A DNA stretch of 64,000 nt from DP-20 sp964539925 (GTDB lineage Bacteria > Desulfobacterota > Binatia > UBA9968). Under the pieces are notes generated by a model, which saw only the letters and a program-made list of their open reading frames with translations, had not been told where the DNA came from and did not search any database. The stretch covers positions 7,685 to 71,684 of the forward strand of contig CAZILB010000002.1 in assembly GCA_964539925.1 (NCBI GenBank), in the 5' to 3' direction. Shown here piece by piece: positions 8,303 to 17,455 of this stretch; within the stretch, counting starts at the first letter, position 1, and each line of letters begins with the position of its first letter. The translations under genes were made by a program, and so were the position numbers.

Positions 8303-9990
8303 ACACCGCTTCGCTCCTGCTTTCGCCGCTCTGGCTGACTTGGAAGAATAGTTTCTTCCGCGGCGGCGCCTCATGGACACGCCGACTGTTTCTTGCGGCT
8401 CTCGGCGCTGCCTTTTGGCTCGGCACCTATCTCGTAATCCGCCGCGTTTTGCGCTACTTCGAAACCGTTTATGACCTCGGCCCCGGTTTGGCCTTTCAGC
8501 TGTTGCTGATCATCCTGCTGACGTTTTTGTCCTTGCTGCTTTTCAGCAACCTGGTAGCCTCCTTATCCACCTTTTTTATGGCGCGCGATCTGGACCTGAT
8601 TTATTCAGCACCGGTTTCGTCCGACTCCTTCTTTTACGCGCGTCTGATCCACACCACTGTTAACTCGTCCTGGATGGTGCTTTTTTTCACGGTGCCGATT
8701 TTCGCCGCTTACGAATCGGTGTTTGGCGGCGGCTGGAAACTCTATTTCTGGATCGTCCTTATCTTGCCCTTGTTTCTCGCCATACCCGCCGCCCTCGGCG
8801 TCTTGGCCACCCACCTTCTGGTCTATTTACTGCCGGCCAAACGGATCCGCGACCTGCTTTTTTTCATCGGTCTTTTTGGCTTTCTGATCATTTATTTTCT
8901 CTTTCGTTTTTCCCAGCCCGAACGCCTAGTGCAGCCGGAATCCTTCGGCAGCTTCATGCAATTTCTCGCCGCCATGGAAACACCGTCATCGCCCTTCTTG
9001 CCCAGCAGTTGGTCGGCGGAAATCTTGGGCGCCACACTGTTCAAGCGCGATACCAACGCAATTTTTTTCCTTGCCTTGCTCGGCAGCTACGCCCTGTTTC
9101 TACCGCTGGTGGCCTCGTGGGTCTCCGGAGCCGTCTATCTCGACGGCTGGTCCAAGGCCCAGGAGTCGCGCCAGGGCCGGCGCAAACTTGCCTGGCTCGA
9201 CCGAACTCTGGATTGCCTGACGCGGCCATTTCCCGAATTTACCCGCGCCATCATGCTCAAGGACATTCGAACCTTTCTCCGCGACACCACCCAATGGTCG
9301 CAGCTCTTTCTCTTGTTGGCCCTGATCGTCGTCTATCTTTACAATTTCAAGGTCTTGCCCATCGACCGTTCGCCGATGCCGGCGGGCACCCTCCGCATAA
9401 TCGTCTCCTTCGCCAACCTCGCCCTGGCGGGTTTCGTTCTAAGCGCCATCGCGATCCGTTTCGCCTTTCCCGCCGTAAGTTTGGAAGGCAGGGCGTTTTG
9501 GATTCTGCAAACGTCGCCGGTTTCGCTGTGCTCGTTATTATGGAGCAAGTTCTGGCTGAATTTCGTACCGCTGCTCGTGCTCGGCGAGCTGCTGGTGTTT
9601 TTGAGCAACCTGCTTTTACGCGTGCCGTCCTGGATGATGGGTCTTTCGTTATTCACGGTGTTTTTGATGACCGCCGGCATCACGGCCATCGGCGTCGGCA
9701 TCGGCGCCATGTACCCGAAGTTCCACTTCGACAACGCCGCGGAGATTCCCACTAGCTTTGGCGGCGCCGTCTGCATGATGGTCAGCGTTGCCTTCATCGG
9801 CGCCACCGTGATGATCGAAGCTTGGCCGATCTATCAGCTCACGCTCTCCGCGCTGCGTCCCGGTCGGATGATTACGCCGACGTTCTGGGTGATTGCGCCG
9901 TCGGTGGCGATCGCTAGCTTGCTGACTTTCGCCGCGGTTGTAATATCCTTGCAGCTAGGGATAAGACGATTGGAGCGGTTGCGAGATTAA
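8299..9990 (+). CDS. ABC exporter integral membrane subunit
   Basis: The 563-residue product is very hydrophobic with about 10-12 membrane segments, including LLLIILLTFLSLLLF near residue 75 and a cluster at the C-terminus. It starts with GTG at 8299, overlapping the ATPase gene by 4 bases. It resembles the large putative ABC exporter permeases that pair with CcmA-like ATPases rather than a classic 250-residue ABC-2 permease. The segment FTRAIMLKDIRTFLRD, a cytoplasmic loop before a membrane helix, is typical of ABC-2-like exporters. What it exports is unknown. Confidence 0.75.
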   Translation: MNTASLLLSPLWLTWKNSFFRGGASWTRRLFLAALGAAFWLGTYLVIRRVLRYFETVYDLGPGLAFQLLLIILLTFLSLLLFSNLVASLSTFFMARDLDLIYSAPVSSDSFFYARLIHTTVNSSWMVLFFTVPIFAAYESVFGGGWKLYFWIVLILPLFLAIPAALGVLATHLLVYLLPAKRIRDLLFFIGLFGFLIIYFLFRFSQPERLVQPESFGSFMQFLAAMETPSSPFLPSSWSAEILGATLFKRDTNAIFFLALLGSYALFLPLVASWVSGAVYLDGWSKAQESRQGRRKLAWLDRTLDCLTRPFPEFTRAIMLKDIRTFLRDTTQWSQLFLLLALIVVYLYNFKVLPIDRSPMPAGTLRIIVSFANLALAGFVLSAIAIRFAFPAVSLEGRAFWILQTSPVSLCSLLWSKFWLNFVPLLVLGELLVFLSNLLLRVPSWMMGLSLFTVFLMTAGITAIGVGIGAMYPKFHFDNAAEIPTSFGGAVCMMVSVAFIGATVMIEAWPIYQLTLSALRPGRMITPTFWVIAPSVAIASLLTFAAVVISLQLGIRRLERLRD

Positions 9991-10010
9991 TCCATCCTGG
10001 GGAGGTCGCT

Positions 10011-10685
10011 GTGCAGCTCATTCACACCATCTACGAACCAGCCGGTTCCGGGCCGCATCCGACCTTGTTGACGTTGCACGGGCGCGGAGCCAACGCGCTT
10101 GATCTTCTGGGACTTACCCCGATGCTTTGCGGCGGCAAGTTTCTCATGATCTGCCCCCAAGGACCGCTCGAAACGCCCATCGGACCGGAAGCCGTCGGCT
10201 ATGCCTGGTATCCCATGAGCATGGGCGGCCCGCCGGACGTGGATGCAATACTGTCCTCGCAGAAAAAGCTCATTGCGTTTCTCGACGAGTGCATGAGACG
10301 TTACCCGATCGACGCCAAGAAAATCGCCTTGCTCGGCTTCAGCCAGGGCGGTGTAATGTCCTACAGTCTTGCCCTGGCGCTGCCAGAACGCTTCGCCGCG
10401 CTCGCGGTACTGAGCAGTTGGCTGCCGAAGGAGCTCGTAGAACGACTCCAGGTCAGCGATGACGTTCAGTCCCTGCCGACATTGGTGCAGCACGGCACCC
10501 AAGATCCGCTGATCGAAGTTACCCGCGCGCGAAATTCAATGGAACAGCTCCGCACGCTCCGCCTGCCGCTTACCTACCGGGAATATGAAATGGGCCACGA
10601 AATTCGGCCGAGAAGTCTTTCCGACCTCTCGGCCTGGTTGCAGGAAAACCTAGGGGCGACCGGCCGGTCGTCCCTACGAGGATGA
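10011..10685 (+). CDS. Phospholipase/carboxylesterase family alpha/beta hydrolase
   Basis: A 224-residue alpha/beta hydrolase of the YpfH/acyl-protein-thioesterase-like group. The oxyanion HGRGAN lies near the N-terminus, Ser111 is in the nucleophile elbow GFSQGG, Asp165 is in HGTQDPLI and His196 is in EMGHEI, which completes a Ser-Asp-His triad. No signal peptide is seen, so it is cytoplasmic. It starts with GTG preceded by GGGGAGG. It follows the ABC exporter by 20 bp and may be in the same transcript. Substrate is likely a short acyl or carboxyl ester; not determinable. Confidence 0.88.
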   Translation: MQLIHTIYEPAGSGPHPTLLTLHGRGANALDLLGLTPMLCGGKFLMICPQGPLETPIGPEAVGYAWYPMSMGGPPDVDAILSSQKKLIAFLDECMRRYPIDAKKIALLGFSQGGVMSYSLALALPERFAALAVLSSWLPKELVERLQVSDDVQSLPTLVQHGTQDPLIEVTRARNSMEQLRTLRLPLTYREYEMGHEIRPRSLSDLSAWLQENLGATGRSSLRG

Positions 10686-10722
10686 AACCGATAATTTAGG
10701 ATTACTTGCGCGCGCATGTAAC

Positions 10723-11577
10723 TCACATGTTTTTCGCCATCGCTTCGAGCCGTTCGACGCGCTTTTCCATCGCCGGGTGGGTGCTAAAGAGCGAGGCCAT
10801 ACCGCCGCCGCTTAACGGGTTGACGATAAACATGTGGGCAGTCGAATTGGCTGTGGCATCGTTCACCTGGAGCGGGATTCTCTCCGCGCCCATGTGCAGC
10901 TTACGCAGCGCGCTGGCCAGCGCCAGCGGATCGCCGGTGATCTTCGCGCCACCCTCGTCAGCCAGGTATTCGCGCGAGCGCGACACCGCCATCTGAATCA
11001 ACATCGCCGCCATCGGCGCGACGATCATCATGAACAACAATCCAAAGATGTTGCCGCCGCCTTCACGGCGGCCGCCGCCAAAGATCGCCGCCCACTGCGC
11101 CATGTAGGCCAGGTAGCTGATCGCGCCGGCAAGCGTCGCCGCGATGGTGCTGACCAGAATATCGCGGTGCTTCACGTGCGAAAGCTCGTGACCGAGCACT
11201 CCCGCCAGTTCTCGTTTGTTGAGAATTCGCCGGATGCCTTGCGTGACGGCCACCGCGGCATTCTGGGGATTGCGTCCGGTGGCAAATGCATTAGGCGTCT
11301 CCTCGGGAATGACGTAAACCTTCGGCATGGGCAAGCCCGCCCTGGCAGCCAAGTCTTGGACCATGCGGTAAAGCTCAGGGTCATCGCTGGCGGTGACTTG
11401 CTGTCCGCGGTACATCTTGAGGACGATTTTGTCGCTGAACCAGTAGCTGAAAAAGTTCATGGCACCGGCCATGACCAATGCGATGACCGCTCCGTTGGTG
11501 CCGCCAAACATATGTCCGATCCAGACTACCAGCGCAGTTAAGAGCGCCAGGAGAATCGTGGTTCGAAAACTATTCAT
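10723..11577 (-). CDS. htpX: Zinc metalloprotease HtpX
   Basis: HtpX is an M48-family inner-membrane zinc protease that degrades damaged membrane proteins alongside FtsH. The 284-residue protein has two N-terminal membrane helices (about residues 5-24 and 28-46), the zinc motif HELSH at residues 130-134, two further hydrophobic segments at about 142-160 and 180-198, and a third zinc ligand in SREYLADEGG. An AGGAGGA ribosome site lies 6 bases before the ATG. It is convergent with the esterase gene. Confidence 0.95.
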   Translation of the reverse strand: MNSFRTTILLALLTALVVWIGHMFGGTNGAVIALVMAGAMNFFSYWFSDKIVLKMYRGQQVTASDDPELYRMVQDLAARAGLPMPKVYVIPEETPNAFATGRNPQNAAVAVTQGIRRILNKRELAGVLGHELSHVKHRDILVSTIAATLAGAISYLAYMAQWAAIFGGGRREGGGNIFGLLFMMIVAPMAAMLIQMAVSRSREYLADEGGAKITGDPLALASALRKLHMGAERIPLQVNDATANSTAHMFIVNPLSGGGMASLFSTHPAMEKRVERLEAMAKNM

Positions 11578-11746
11578 CTGTGTTCCTCCTATGCCATTAA
11601 TCCTACGAAATAGGCAACTTAAGTCAACATCGCTATTCTTTGCTTGGCAATTTGCGTACGCGCCAGCGAGATTTCAAGGGCCACGCTTACGAATTGGCAG
11701 AATTTCGCATAATATCGCACATATAAAAAGACGAAGGAGCGGAAAC

Positions 11747-12619
11747 ATGAGACTCGGTGTCGTCTTCCCGCAAACCGAAATCGGCGCCCATCCCGAGGGC
11801 ATAAAAGACTACGCCCAGGCCGCGGAAGATCTCGGTTTTCGACATATTCTTGCTTATGATCACGTCATCGGCGCCGATACGGCAAGTCGTCCGGGCTGGA
11901 AACCGCCTTACAGTCACTTGGACAGCTTTCACGAACCCTTCGTTTTGTTCGGCTATCTGGCCGGCTTAACTCGGAAAGTGGAATTCGTCACCGGCATTAT
12001 CATACTGCCGCAACGCCAGACCGTCCTCGTCGCCAAACAGGCCGCCGCGCTCGATGTCTTGAGCGGCGGTCGGCTGCGCTTCGGTATCGGCATCGGCTGG
12101 AATCCCGTCGAATACGAGGCCCTCGGAGAAAATTTTCACAACCGCGGACGCCGCTCCGAAGAACAGATCGACCTATTGCGCAAGCTCTGGACGCAAGAAT
12201 TGGTGACCTTCGACGGCTGCTGGCACAAGGTCACCGATGCCGGCATCAACCCGCTGCCGGTGCAGCGGCCGATCCCACTCTGGTTTGGCGGCGGCGACAA
12301 CCGCGCGCTGCGCCGCTTGGCCCGACTCGGCGACGGCTGGTTTCCCCTCATGGCACCGGACAACAAACTGTCTGCAACTATCGAGAGGATCCGCAACGAC
12401 GCCCGAGAAGCGGGCCGCGACCCCGATACGATCGGTATCGAAGGGCGCATTGCCTACGGCCAGGGATTGCCGGAATCTTGGCTCAAAGATCTCGAAGCCT
12501 GGCAGAAGCTCGGCGCCACGCACGTAAGTTTCACTACGATGAAAGCCGGTCTGAGCGGACCAGCGGCGCATATTGAAGCGATCCGCCGCTTTCAGAAAGA
12601 AACGGCGGCAAACTGGTGA
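11747..12619 (+). CDS. LLM-class F420-dependent oxidoreductase (TIGR03619-like)
   Basis: A 290-residue luciferase-like TIM-barrel flavoprotein. The start MRLGVVFPQTEIG and the DYAQAAEDLGF segment match the F420-dependent subgroup; GIGWNPVEYEALG and WFGGGDNRALRR are recurrent in it. Such enzymes move hydride between deazaflavin F420 or FMN and diverse substrates, so the exact reaction is unknown. AAGGAGC precedes the ATG. Its last 86 bases overlap, tail to tail, the end of the lipoprotein protease gene on the other strand. No F420 biosynthesis gene is in this window, so cofactor use is inference. Confidence 0.85.
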   Translation: MRLGVVFPQTEIGAHPEGIKDYAQAAEDLGFRHILAYDHVIGADTASRPGWKPPYSHLDSFHEPFVLFGYLAGLTRKVEFVTGIIILPQRQTVLVAKQAAALDVLSGGRLRFGIGIGWNPVEYEALGENFHNRGRRSEEQIDLLRKLWTQELVTFDGCWHKVTDAGINPLPVQRPIPLWFGGGDNRALRRLARLGDGWFPLMAPDNKLSATIERIRNDAREAGRDPDTIGIEGRIAYGQGLPESWLKDLEAWQKLGATHVSFTTMKAGLSGPAAHIEAIRRFQKETAANW

Positions 12620-13772
12620 TGGGTCGCAGCGAGGCCGCCGACTCCAAAGGGACGCCCGGCCGCTTGCTCAACCACTGGCGCACGGCTTCGAAAGGTTCTC
12701 CCCCGCTTGCCGTGGCCTCCTTTAAGGCATTCACCGTGCGGGCCAGATTGCGCTCGCAGGCCTCGTAGAGCGCCTCGAATAAGTCGAGATTCTTGAGGTA
12801 GACCACATAGTGCATTAGGGTGGCGTTATTCAGCGGGCGCTGGCTAAAGCCGCGCAAGCGGTGTCCCGGCCGATCGGCGATGCGTTTGGCCCACTCCGCT
12901 TTGCTCCGTTCGAAAACCGTTTCGCGAAGACGCAGCTTGTCTTGCCGCGAAATGTCCCGGCCATAAAGTCCCGCGAGCGTATCCACGACTTCGGCGATAA
13001 AGCGGCCGAACTCCTTTTCCTCCTCCCAGGCGCGGATCGCGCTTTGATATTCGGCGCTGTTCTCGCCCCGGCGCTCGCGAAAAAAGTCGATGGCCGCCCG
13101 ATGGCCGACGAAATTGGCCGAGCTCTCGTTGAACGCCCCGGCGCCTTTGACATAAAGCGTGTTGTGAAACAACTCGTGAAACACGATTTCGCTCAGCCTA
13201 ACCTTGTCGAATCCGAGCAAGTGCCCCAGCAGCGGATCATCGAACCAGCCCAGGGTGCTGAAAGCCGCCGAGGTCCTGAGATCGGTATCGTAGTCCTGGG
13301 CTCTCAGCCGCTCAATCTCCCTTTCGGCCTCAGCCCTGGAAAAAAAACCCTTGTAGGGCACATGGCCGATGATCAAAAACCACCATGTGTACGGTCTCAA
13401 TTCGGTCTTGGGCGCGGCCACGACGATATAGGTCAGATCCGGCCGGTCGACGAAAGAATGGCTGGCATAGCTGCCGCCGACGTTGAAATTGAGCACGTCC
13501 CGCGCGTATTCGCGCACTTCCAAGACCAGCCGCAATTTCGCTTGTTTCTCCAGCGCGACGTCGGGCCGCTCGAGCAAATCTGCGATCGGCTCGCGCCGCC
13601 AGAGGATCTTGCTTTGCTCGTAGGCCGCGCGCAGAAAGTACCCGGGCGCGCAGCCCGCGAGCAAAGCGCTTAGGAGCCCGCCGACGAGAATACAAGCTGG
13701 GACTCTAAGCTGGCGAATGCGAAAACCGCGCTTCGTTGGCCGACTAGGATTTTTCCCAAAGGGGCTAAGCAT
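12534..13772 (-). CDS. Putative lipoprotein aminopeptidase (COG4324-type)
   Basis: The 412-residue protein has a hydrophobic N-terminus ending in a lipobox (LLAGC, Cys41), so it is probably a lipid-anchored envelope protein. The zinc-peptidase motif is HELFH (His199, Glu200, His203), with a nearby downstream acidic residue in FNESSANFVG (Glu216) as the likely third ligand. This layout matches predicted aminopeptidases of the COG4324 group, whose activity is little tested. Its start overlaps the end of the upstream ABC exporter gene by 8 bases, so it may be the last gene of a three-gene unit. The 3' end overlaps the F420-type gene antisense. Confidence 0.82.
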   Translation of the reverse strand: MLSPFGKNPSRPTKRGFRIRQLRVPACILVGGLLSALLAGCAPGYFLRAAYEQSKILWRREPIADLLERPDVALEKQAKLRLVLEVREYARDVLNFNVGGSYASHSFVDRPDLTYIVVAAPKTELRPYTWWFLIIGHVPYKGFFSRAEAEREIERLRAQDYDTDLRTSAAFSTLGWFDDPLLGHLLGFDKVRLSEIVFHELFHNTLYVKGAGAFNESSANFVGHRAAIDFFRERRGENSAEYQSAIRAWEEEKEFGRFIAEVVDTLAGLYGRDISRQDKLRLRETVFERSKAEWAKRIADRPGHRLRGFSQRPLNNATLMHYVVYLKNLDLFEALYEACERNLARTVNALKEATASGGEPFEAVRQWLSKRPGVPLESAASLRPITSLPPFLSESGGSLQYAPLVRSDRLSS

Positions 13773-15582
13773 GCGCCTTGATTATCGAATCCTGGGAGGT
13801 GAGTTTCAACTCCTCGCGCTCGTATTGGAGTTGGTAGAGCCGGTGGTAAATTCCCCGCTTGTCCATCAGCTCGGCGTGCGTTCCCACTTCGCGCACCTCG
13901 CCGTGGTGCAGCACGATGATCCGATTCGCATTGCGAATCGTGGAAAGCCGATGCGCGATCACGAGACAGGTGCGACCGCGCATGGCTTTTTCCAGGGCAT
14001 CCTGGATGAGCATTTCGGTTTCGGTATCGACGCTGGAGGTGGCCTCATCCATGACGAGGATTTGCGGTTGGTAAACCAACACCCGCGTCAAGGAGAGCAA
14101 TTGTTTTTGCCCTCCGGAAAAATTGCTGCCGCGCTCCCGCACCGCTGCGCCGTAACCCTCGGGCAGGCGGAGGATGAACTTGTCAGCGTTGGCGGCTTTG
14201 GCGGCGTTCTCGATCACATGCAGAGGCAGAGACGGGTTTCCCAGAGCCAGATTGGCGCGGATATCGCCCGAGAAGAGAAACACATCCTGAAGCACCACGC
14301 CGATATGCCGCCTGAGCGCTGGCAAGTCCCACTGGCGCACGTCCACGCCGCCGACTTTGATCGAGCCCTTTTGAATGTCATAAAAGCGGTTGAGTAGTTT
14401 GATCGTGGTCGTCTTGCCCGAGCCGGTGGCACCGACGATGGCAACGGTCTCGCCCGGTTCGATGCGAAAGGATACGCCTTTCAGCACCGGATCGCCGGCT
14501 TTGTACTCGAACCAAACGTCATCGAAAACCACTTCGCCGCGGAACGGCTTGGGCACGACGGCATTCGCCGGGCTCTGGATCTCCACCGGCGTATCGAGCA
14601 ACTGAAAGATCCGTTCCGCCGAAGCCATCGCCGACTGCATGACCGCGTATTTCTGGCTGAAATCACGCAGCGGCACGAAAAATCGGTGCAGGTACTCTTT
14701 GAAAGCCACAAGGGTACCGATGCCGATGATGCCGTGCAGCACTTCCCCGCCGCCATACCAGAGCAAAAGCCCGATGCTCACCGATCCGGCCGCTTCCACC
14801 ATGGAGTACAGCGACGCTTCGTAGAGGTTCGACAAATGGTAGGCGTCGCGATGATCTGCGTTCAGCTCCTCGAATTCGCGGTAAGATCTCCCTTCGCGGG
14901 AAAAAAGCTGGATCACCGACATCCCCGAGATGGCCTCCCCCAGATAAGCGTTGATGCGCGCGATGCGCTCGCGGATCTGGCGGTAGGTCTGGCGCGCCTT
15001 AATGCGGAAGTAGTTGATGGCGATCGCCATCGGCGGGATCAACGCCAGCGTCACCAGAGCCAGCTCCGCATGGATATAGAACATGATGCCGACAATCCAA
15101 AACACCATGATGAAATCGTTCACCAGGGTGATAACCCCGGATGAGAACATCTCTTGCAGCACCTCCACGTCGGTCGTCATGCGCGTGACCAGGCGCCCGA
15201 CGGGGTTGCGGTCGAAGTAGCTCATTGGCAATTTCTGCACGTGGGAGAAGATCGCCACCCGGAGGTCCGCCAGACAGCGTTGGGCCACCGCCATAGAATA
15301 ATAATAGTGCGCGAACGCCGCCAGCGTCTCGCCCATGAGCGCGGCGAAAAAAAGCAGCATGACGTTTTGCAGGCCCCAGAGATCTTGACCGGCGATATAG
15401 CGGTCGATGCCGATCTTCATCAGGTAGGGCTGGGCCAAGCCGAACGCCTGCTGCAACGGCAAGAGCAGCATGCTGAAAAGAAACAGCCGCTTATAGGGAA
15501 GGACGAAGCGCCACATGCGCTTGAGCAGCCGTAAATCGTAGGCTTTGCCGAGGATCTCTTCTTGCTGGTCTTCCGGAGCCAT
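13765..15582 (-). CDS. ABC exporter half-transporter (canonical ATP site), heterodimer partner
   Basis: A 605-residue membrane-ATPase fusion of the MsbA/LmrA class: six membrane segments in roughly residues 25-320, then an ATPase domain. Walker A is GATGSGKTT, the signature is FSGGQKQ, Walker B is ILVMDEATSS with the catalytic Glu, and the switch His is in IAHRLST. The ATG follows the stop of the other half-transporter directly (TAAATG), so both are translated together. Compared with its partner, this subunit carries the normal Walker B glutamate. Export of lipids or drugs is the family's role; the substrate is unknown. Confidence 0.9.
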   Translation of the reverse strand: MAPEDQQEEILGKAYDLRLLKRMWRFVLPYKRLFLFSMLLLPLQQAFGLAQPYLMKIGIDRYIAGQDLWGLQNVMLLFFAALMGETLAAFAHYYYSMAVAQRCLADLRVAIFSHVQKLPMSYFDRNPVGRLVTRMTTDVEVLQEMFSSGVITLVNDFIMVFWIVGIMFYIHAELALVTLALIPPMAIAINYFRIKARQTYRQIRERIARINAYLGEAISGMSVIQLFSREGRSYREFEELNADHRDAYHLSNLYEASLYSMVEAAGSVSIGLLLWYGGGEVLHGIIGIGTLVAFKEYLHRFFVPLRDFSQKYAVMQSAMASAERIFQLLDTPVEIQSPANAVVPKPFRGEVVFDDVWFEYKAGDPVLKGVSFRIEPGETVAIVGATGSGKTTTIKLLNRFYDIQKGSIKVGGVDVRQWDLPALRRHIGVVLQDVFLFSGDIRANLALGNPSLPLHVIENAAKAANADKFILRLPEGYGAAVRERGSNFSGGQKQLLSLTRVLVYQPQILVMDEATSSVDTETEMLIQDALEKAMRGRTCLVIAHRLSTIRNANRIIVLHHGEVREVGTHAELMDKRGIYHRLYQLQYEREELKLTSQDSIIKAHA

Positions 15583-17322
15583 TTAGATCTGTTCCAGTTC
15601 CTCGCTTAAGCGCTGCTGTTGATAAAGCTCGGCGTACAAGCCGCGCCGGCGCACCAAGGCGTCGTGGCTGCCGCGCTCGATGATCCTGCCCTCATCCAGA
15701 ACCAGGATTTCGTCGGCCTCTTTCACCGCCGAGATACGGTGCGAAATGATCAAGCAGGTTTTCTCTTTGAGTATCGACTTGAGACCATGCAAAATTTCGG
15801 CTTCGGTTTGGGCGTCCACGCTGGAGAGGCAATCGTCGAGGATCAACACCGGCGGATTCATGATCAGCGCGCGAGCGAGCGTGGCACGCTGCTTCTGTCC
15901 TCCCGACAAAGTCACACCCCGTTCGCCGACCAGAGTCTGCAGCCCGTTTGGGAAAACCTCTAGGTCGCGATCCAGCCGGGCGATCTTAATAGCGTGCTCC
16001 AGCTCCTCCTCGGAATAGCGCTCGCGGCCGAAAGTGAGATTGCGTTTGAGCGTGGTTGAAAACAGAAACGGCTCCTGGGGCACGTAGCCGATCATTTGGC
16101 GCAGATCGGAAAGCGGCAACTGGCGGATATCGCGGCCATCGATGCGAATTTCGCCCGCGGATGCGTCAAACAAGCGCGGCACCAACTGCGCCAGCGTGCT
16201 CTTGCCGGAACCGATTCGGCCGACCAGTCCCACCGACCGGCCGACCGGCAACGTGAAACTGATACCGTCAACCGCGGGGCGGCCGTTCGCCTGCCGGCCG
16301 TAGGCGAAGGATACGTTCTTGAATTCGATGCCCGACTTCAGCGGGGGAACCGGAGACGCGTCGCGCCCGCTGGCGATTTCGGGATGCGTTTCCAGTATTT
16401 CATTGAGCCTGCGCATGGCCGCCCGGCCCCGTTCTACGAGCGACAGCATCCAGCCAAAGGCCGCCGTCGGCCAGGCGAGAACGTTGAGATAGGCAATGAA
16501 AGCCACGATGTCGGCCACCAGCAAGTCGCCGCGCATGACCCGTACGCCGCCGTACCAGATTACGATGAGCACCGTAAGACCGTTGATGCCTTGCATGACA
16601 GGATTGACGACGCCGCGCAGCTTCGCCATTTCCAGGCTCTTGATCTCATAGACTTTGTTCAGACCGACGAACTGCTGGGTTTGAAAACCCTCCTGCGAGT
16701 AGGCTTTGACGACATGCATGCCGCTCAGATTTTCCTGCACATGGCTGCTCAAGACCGACATCTGCTGCTGCACTTCGAGCGAACTCTTCATGATCCGGCC
16801 GCGGAACTTGTTCGCCGCGTAAATGAGCAACGGAAACGGCAGGAGGGCCGCCAGAGTCATGCGCACGTCCATCGTCAGCATCAACGCGACGGCGTAGACG
16901 TAGTAAAGCGGCGCGTTGACGAAATTGAGGATGCCGGGGCCGAGCATTACGCGCACGGCCGAAATATCGTTGATCACCCGGGACATCAGGTCGCCGGTGC
17001 GCTGCGCGTGATAATATGACAACGGCAGTTTTTCGAGGTGGGCGAACAAGTCGTTGCGTAAATCATATTCGACGTTGCGTCCGGCGTTGAAGATGAGCGA
17101 TCTGGAAACGGCGCGTACCAAACCCTGAACGACAGCGGCGGCGATGATCAGGACGGCGTAGAAGGTGACGTCCTTTGCGCTCCCGCCTTGTTCAATGGTG
17201 CGCACGGCCTCGCGGATCCACCAGGGAATCCACATGACCAACGTCGCCGTGCCGAATAAACAGATTCCGCCGACCAAATAGCGACGCCAATAGCGCCAGA
17301 CATACTGTGCCAATCGCCTCAT
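15583..17322 (-). CDS. ABC exporter half-transporter with degenerate Walker B
   Basis: A 579-residue type IV ABC exporter half: six membrane segments then an ATPase domain with Walker A GRIGSGKST and a canonical LSGGQKQ signature. Walker B reads VLILDDCLSS, with Asp where the catalytic Glu normally lies, as in the heterodimeric exporters TM287/288 and BmrC/BmrD. With the 605-residue partner this predicts one hydrolysing and one regulatory ATP site. ATG 17322 starts the homologous part (MRRLAQYVWRYWRRYL); the frame stays open 62 codons upstream without similarity. It is divergent from typA. Confidence 0.9.
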   Translation of the reverse strand: MRRLAQYVWRYWRRYLVGGICLFGTATLVMWIPWWIREAVRTIEQGGSAKDVTFYAVLIIAAAVVQGLVRAVSRSLIFNAGRNVEYDLRNDLFAHLEKLPLSYYHAQRTGDLMSRVINDISAVRVMLGPGILNFVNAPLYYVYAVALMLTMDVRMTLAALLPFPLLIYAANKFRGRIMKSSLEVQQQMSVLSSHVQENLSGMHVVKAYSQEGFQTQQFVGLNKVYEIKSLEMAKLRGVVNPVMQGINGLTVLIVIWYGGVRVMRGDLLVADIVAFIAYLNVLAWPTAAFGWMLSLVERGRAAMRRLNEILETHPEIASGRDASPVPPLKSGIEFKNVSFAYGRQANGRPAVDGISFTLPVGRSVGLVGRIGSGKSTLAQLVPRLFDASAGEIRIDGRDIRQLPLSDLRQMIGYVPQEPFLFSTTLKRNLTFGRERYSEEELEHAIKIARLDRDLEVFPNGLQTLVGERGVTLSGGQKQRATLARALIMNPPVLILDDCLSSVDAQTEAEILHGLKSILKEKTCLIISHRISAVKEADEILVLDEGRIIERGSHDALVRRRGLYAELYQQQRLSEELEQI

Positions 17323-17455
17323 GTATCCGTTGAAAATACTCCACGGATGCCGGCTTCGCAAGGAAAGTGATGGGGAGGAGAGATGGACGCGCCGTTCCTC
17401 CCGCCAACGGGACCCTCGCTTGACATCGCTCGAGGGCTCCCCGATAAAGATAAGG

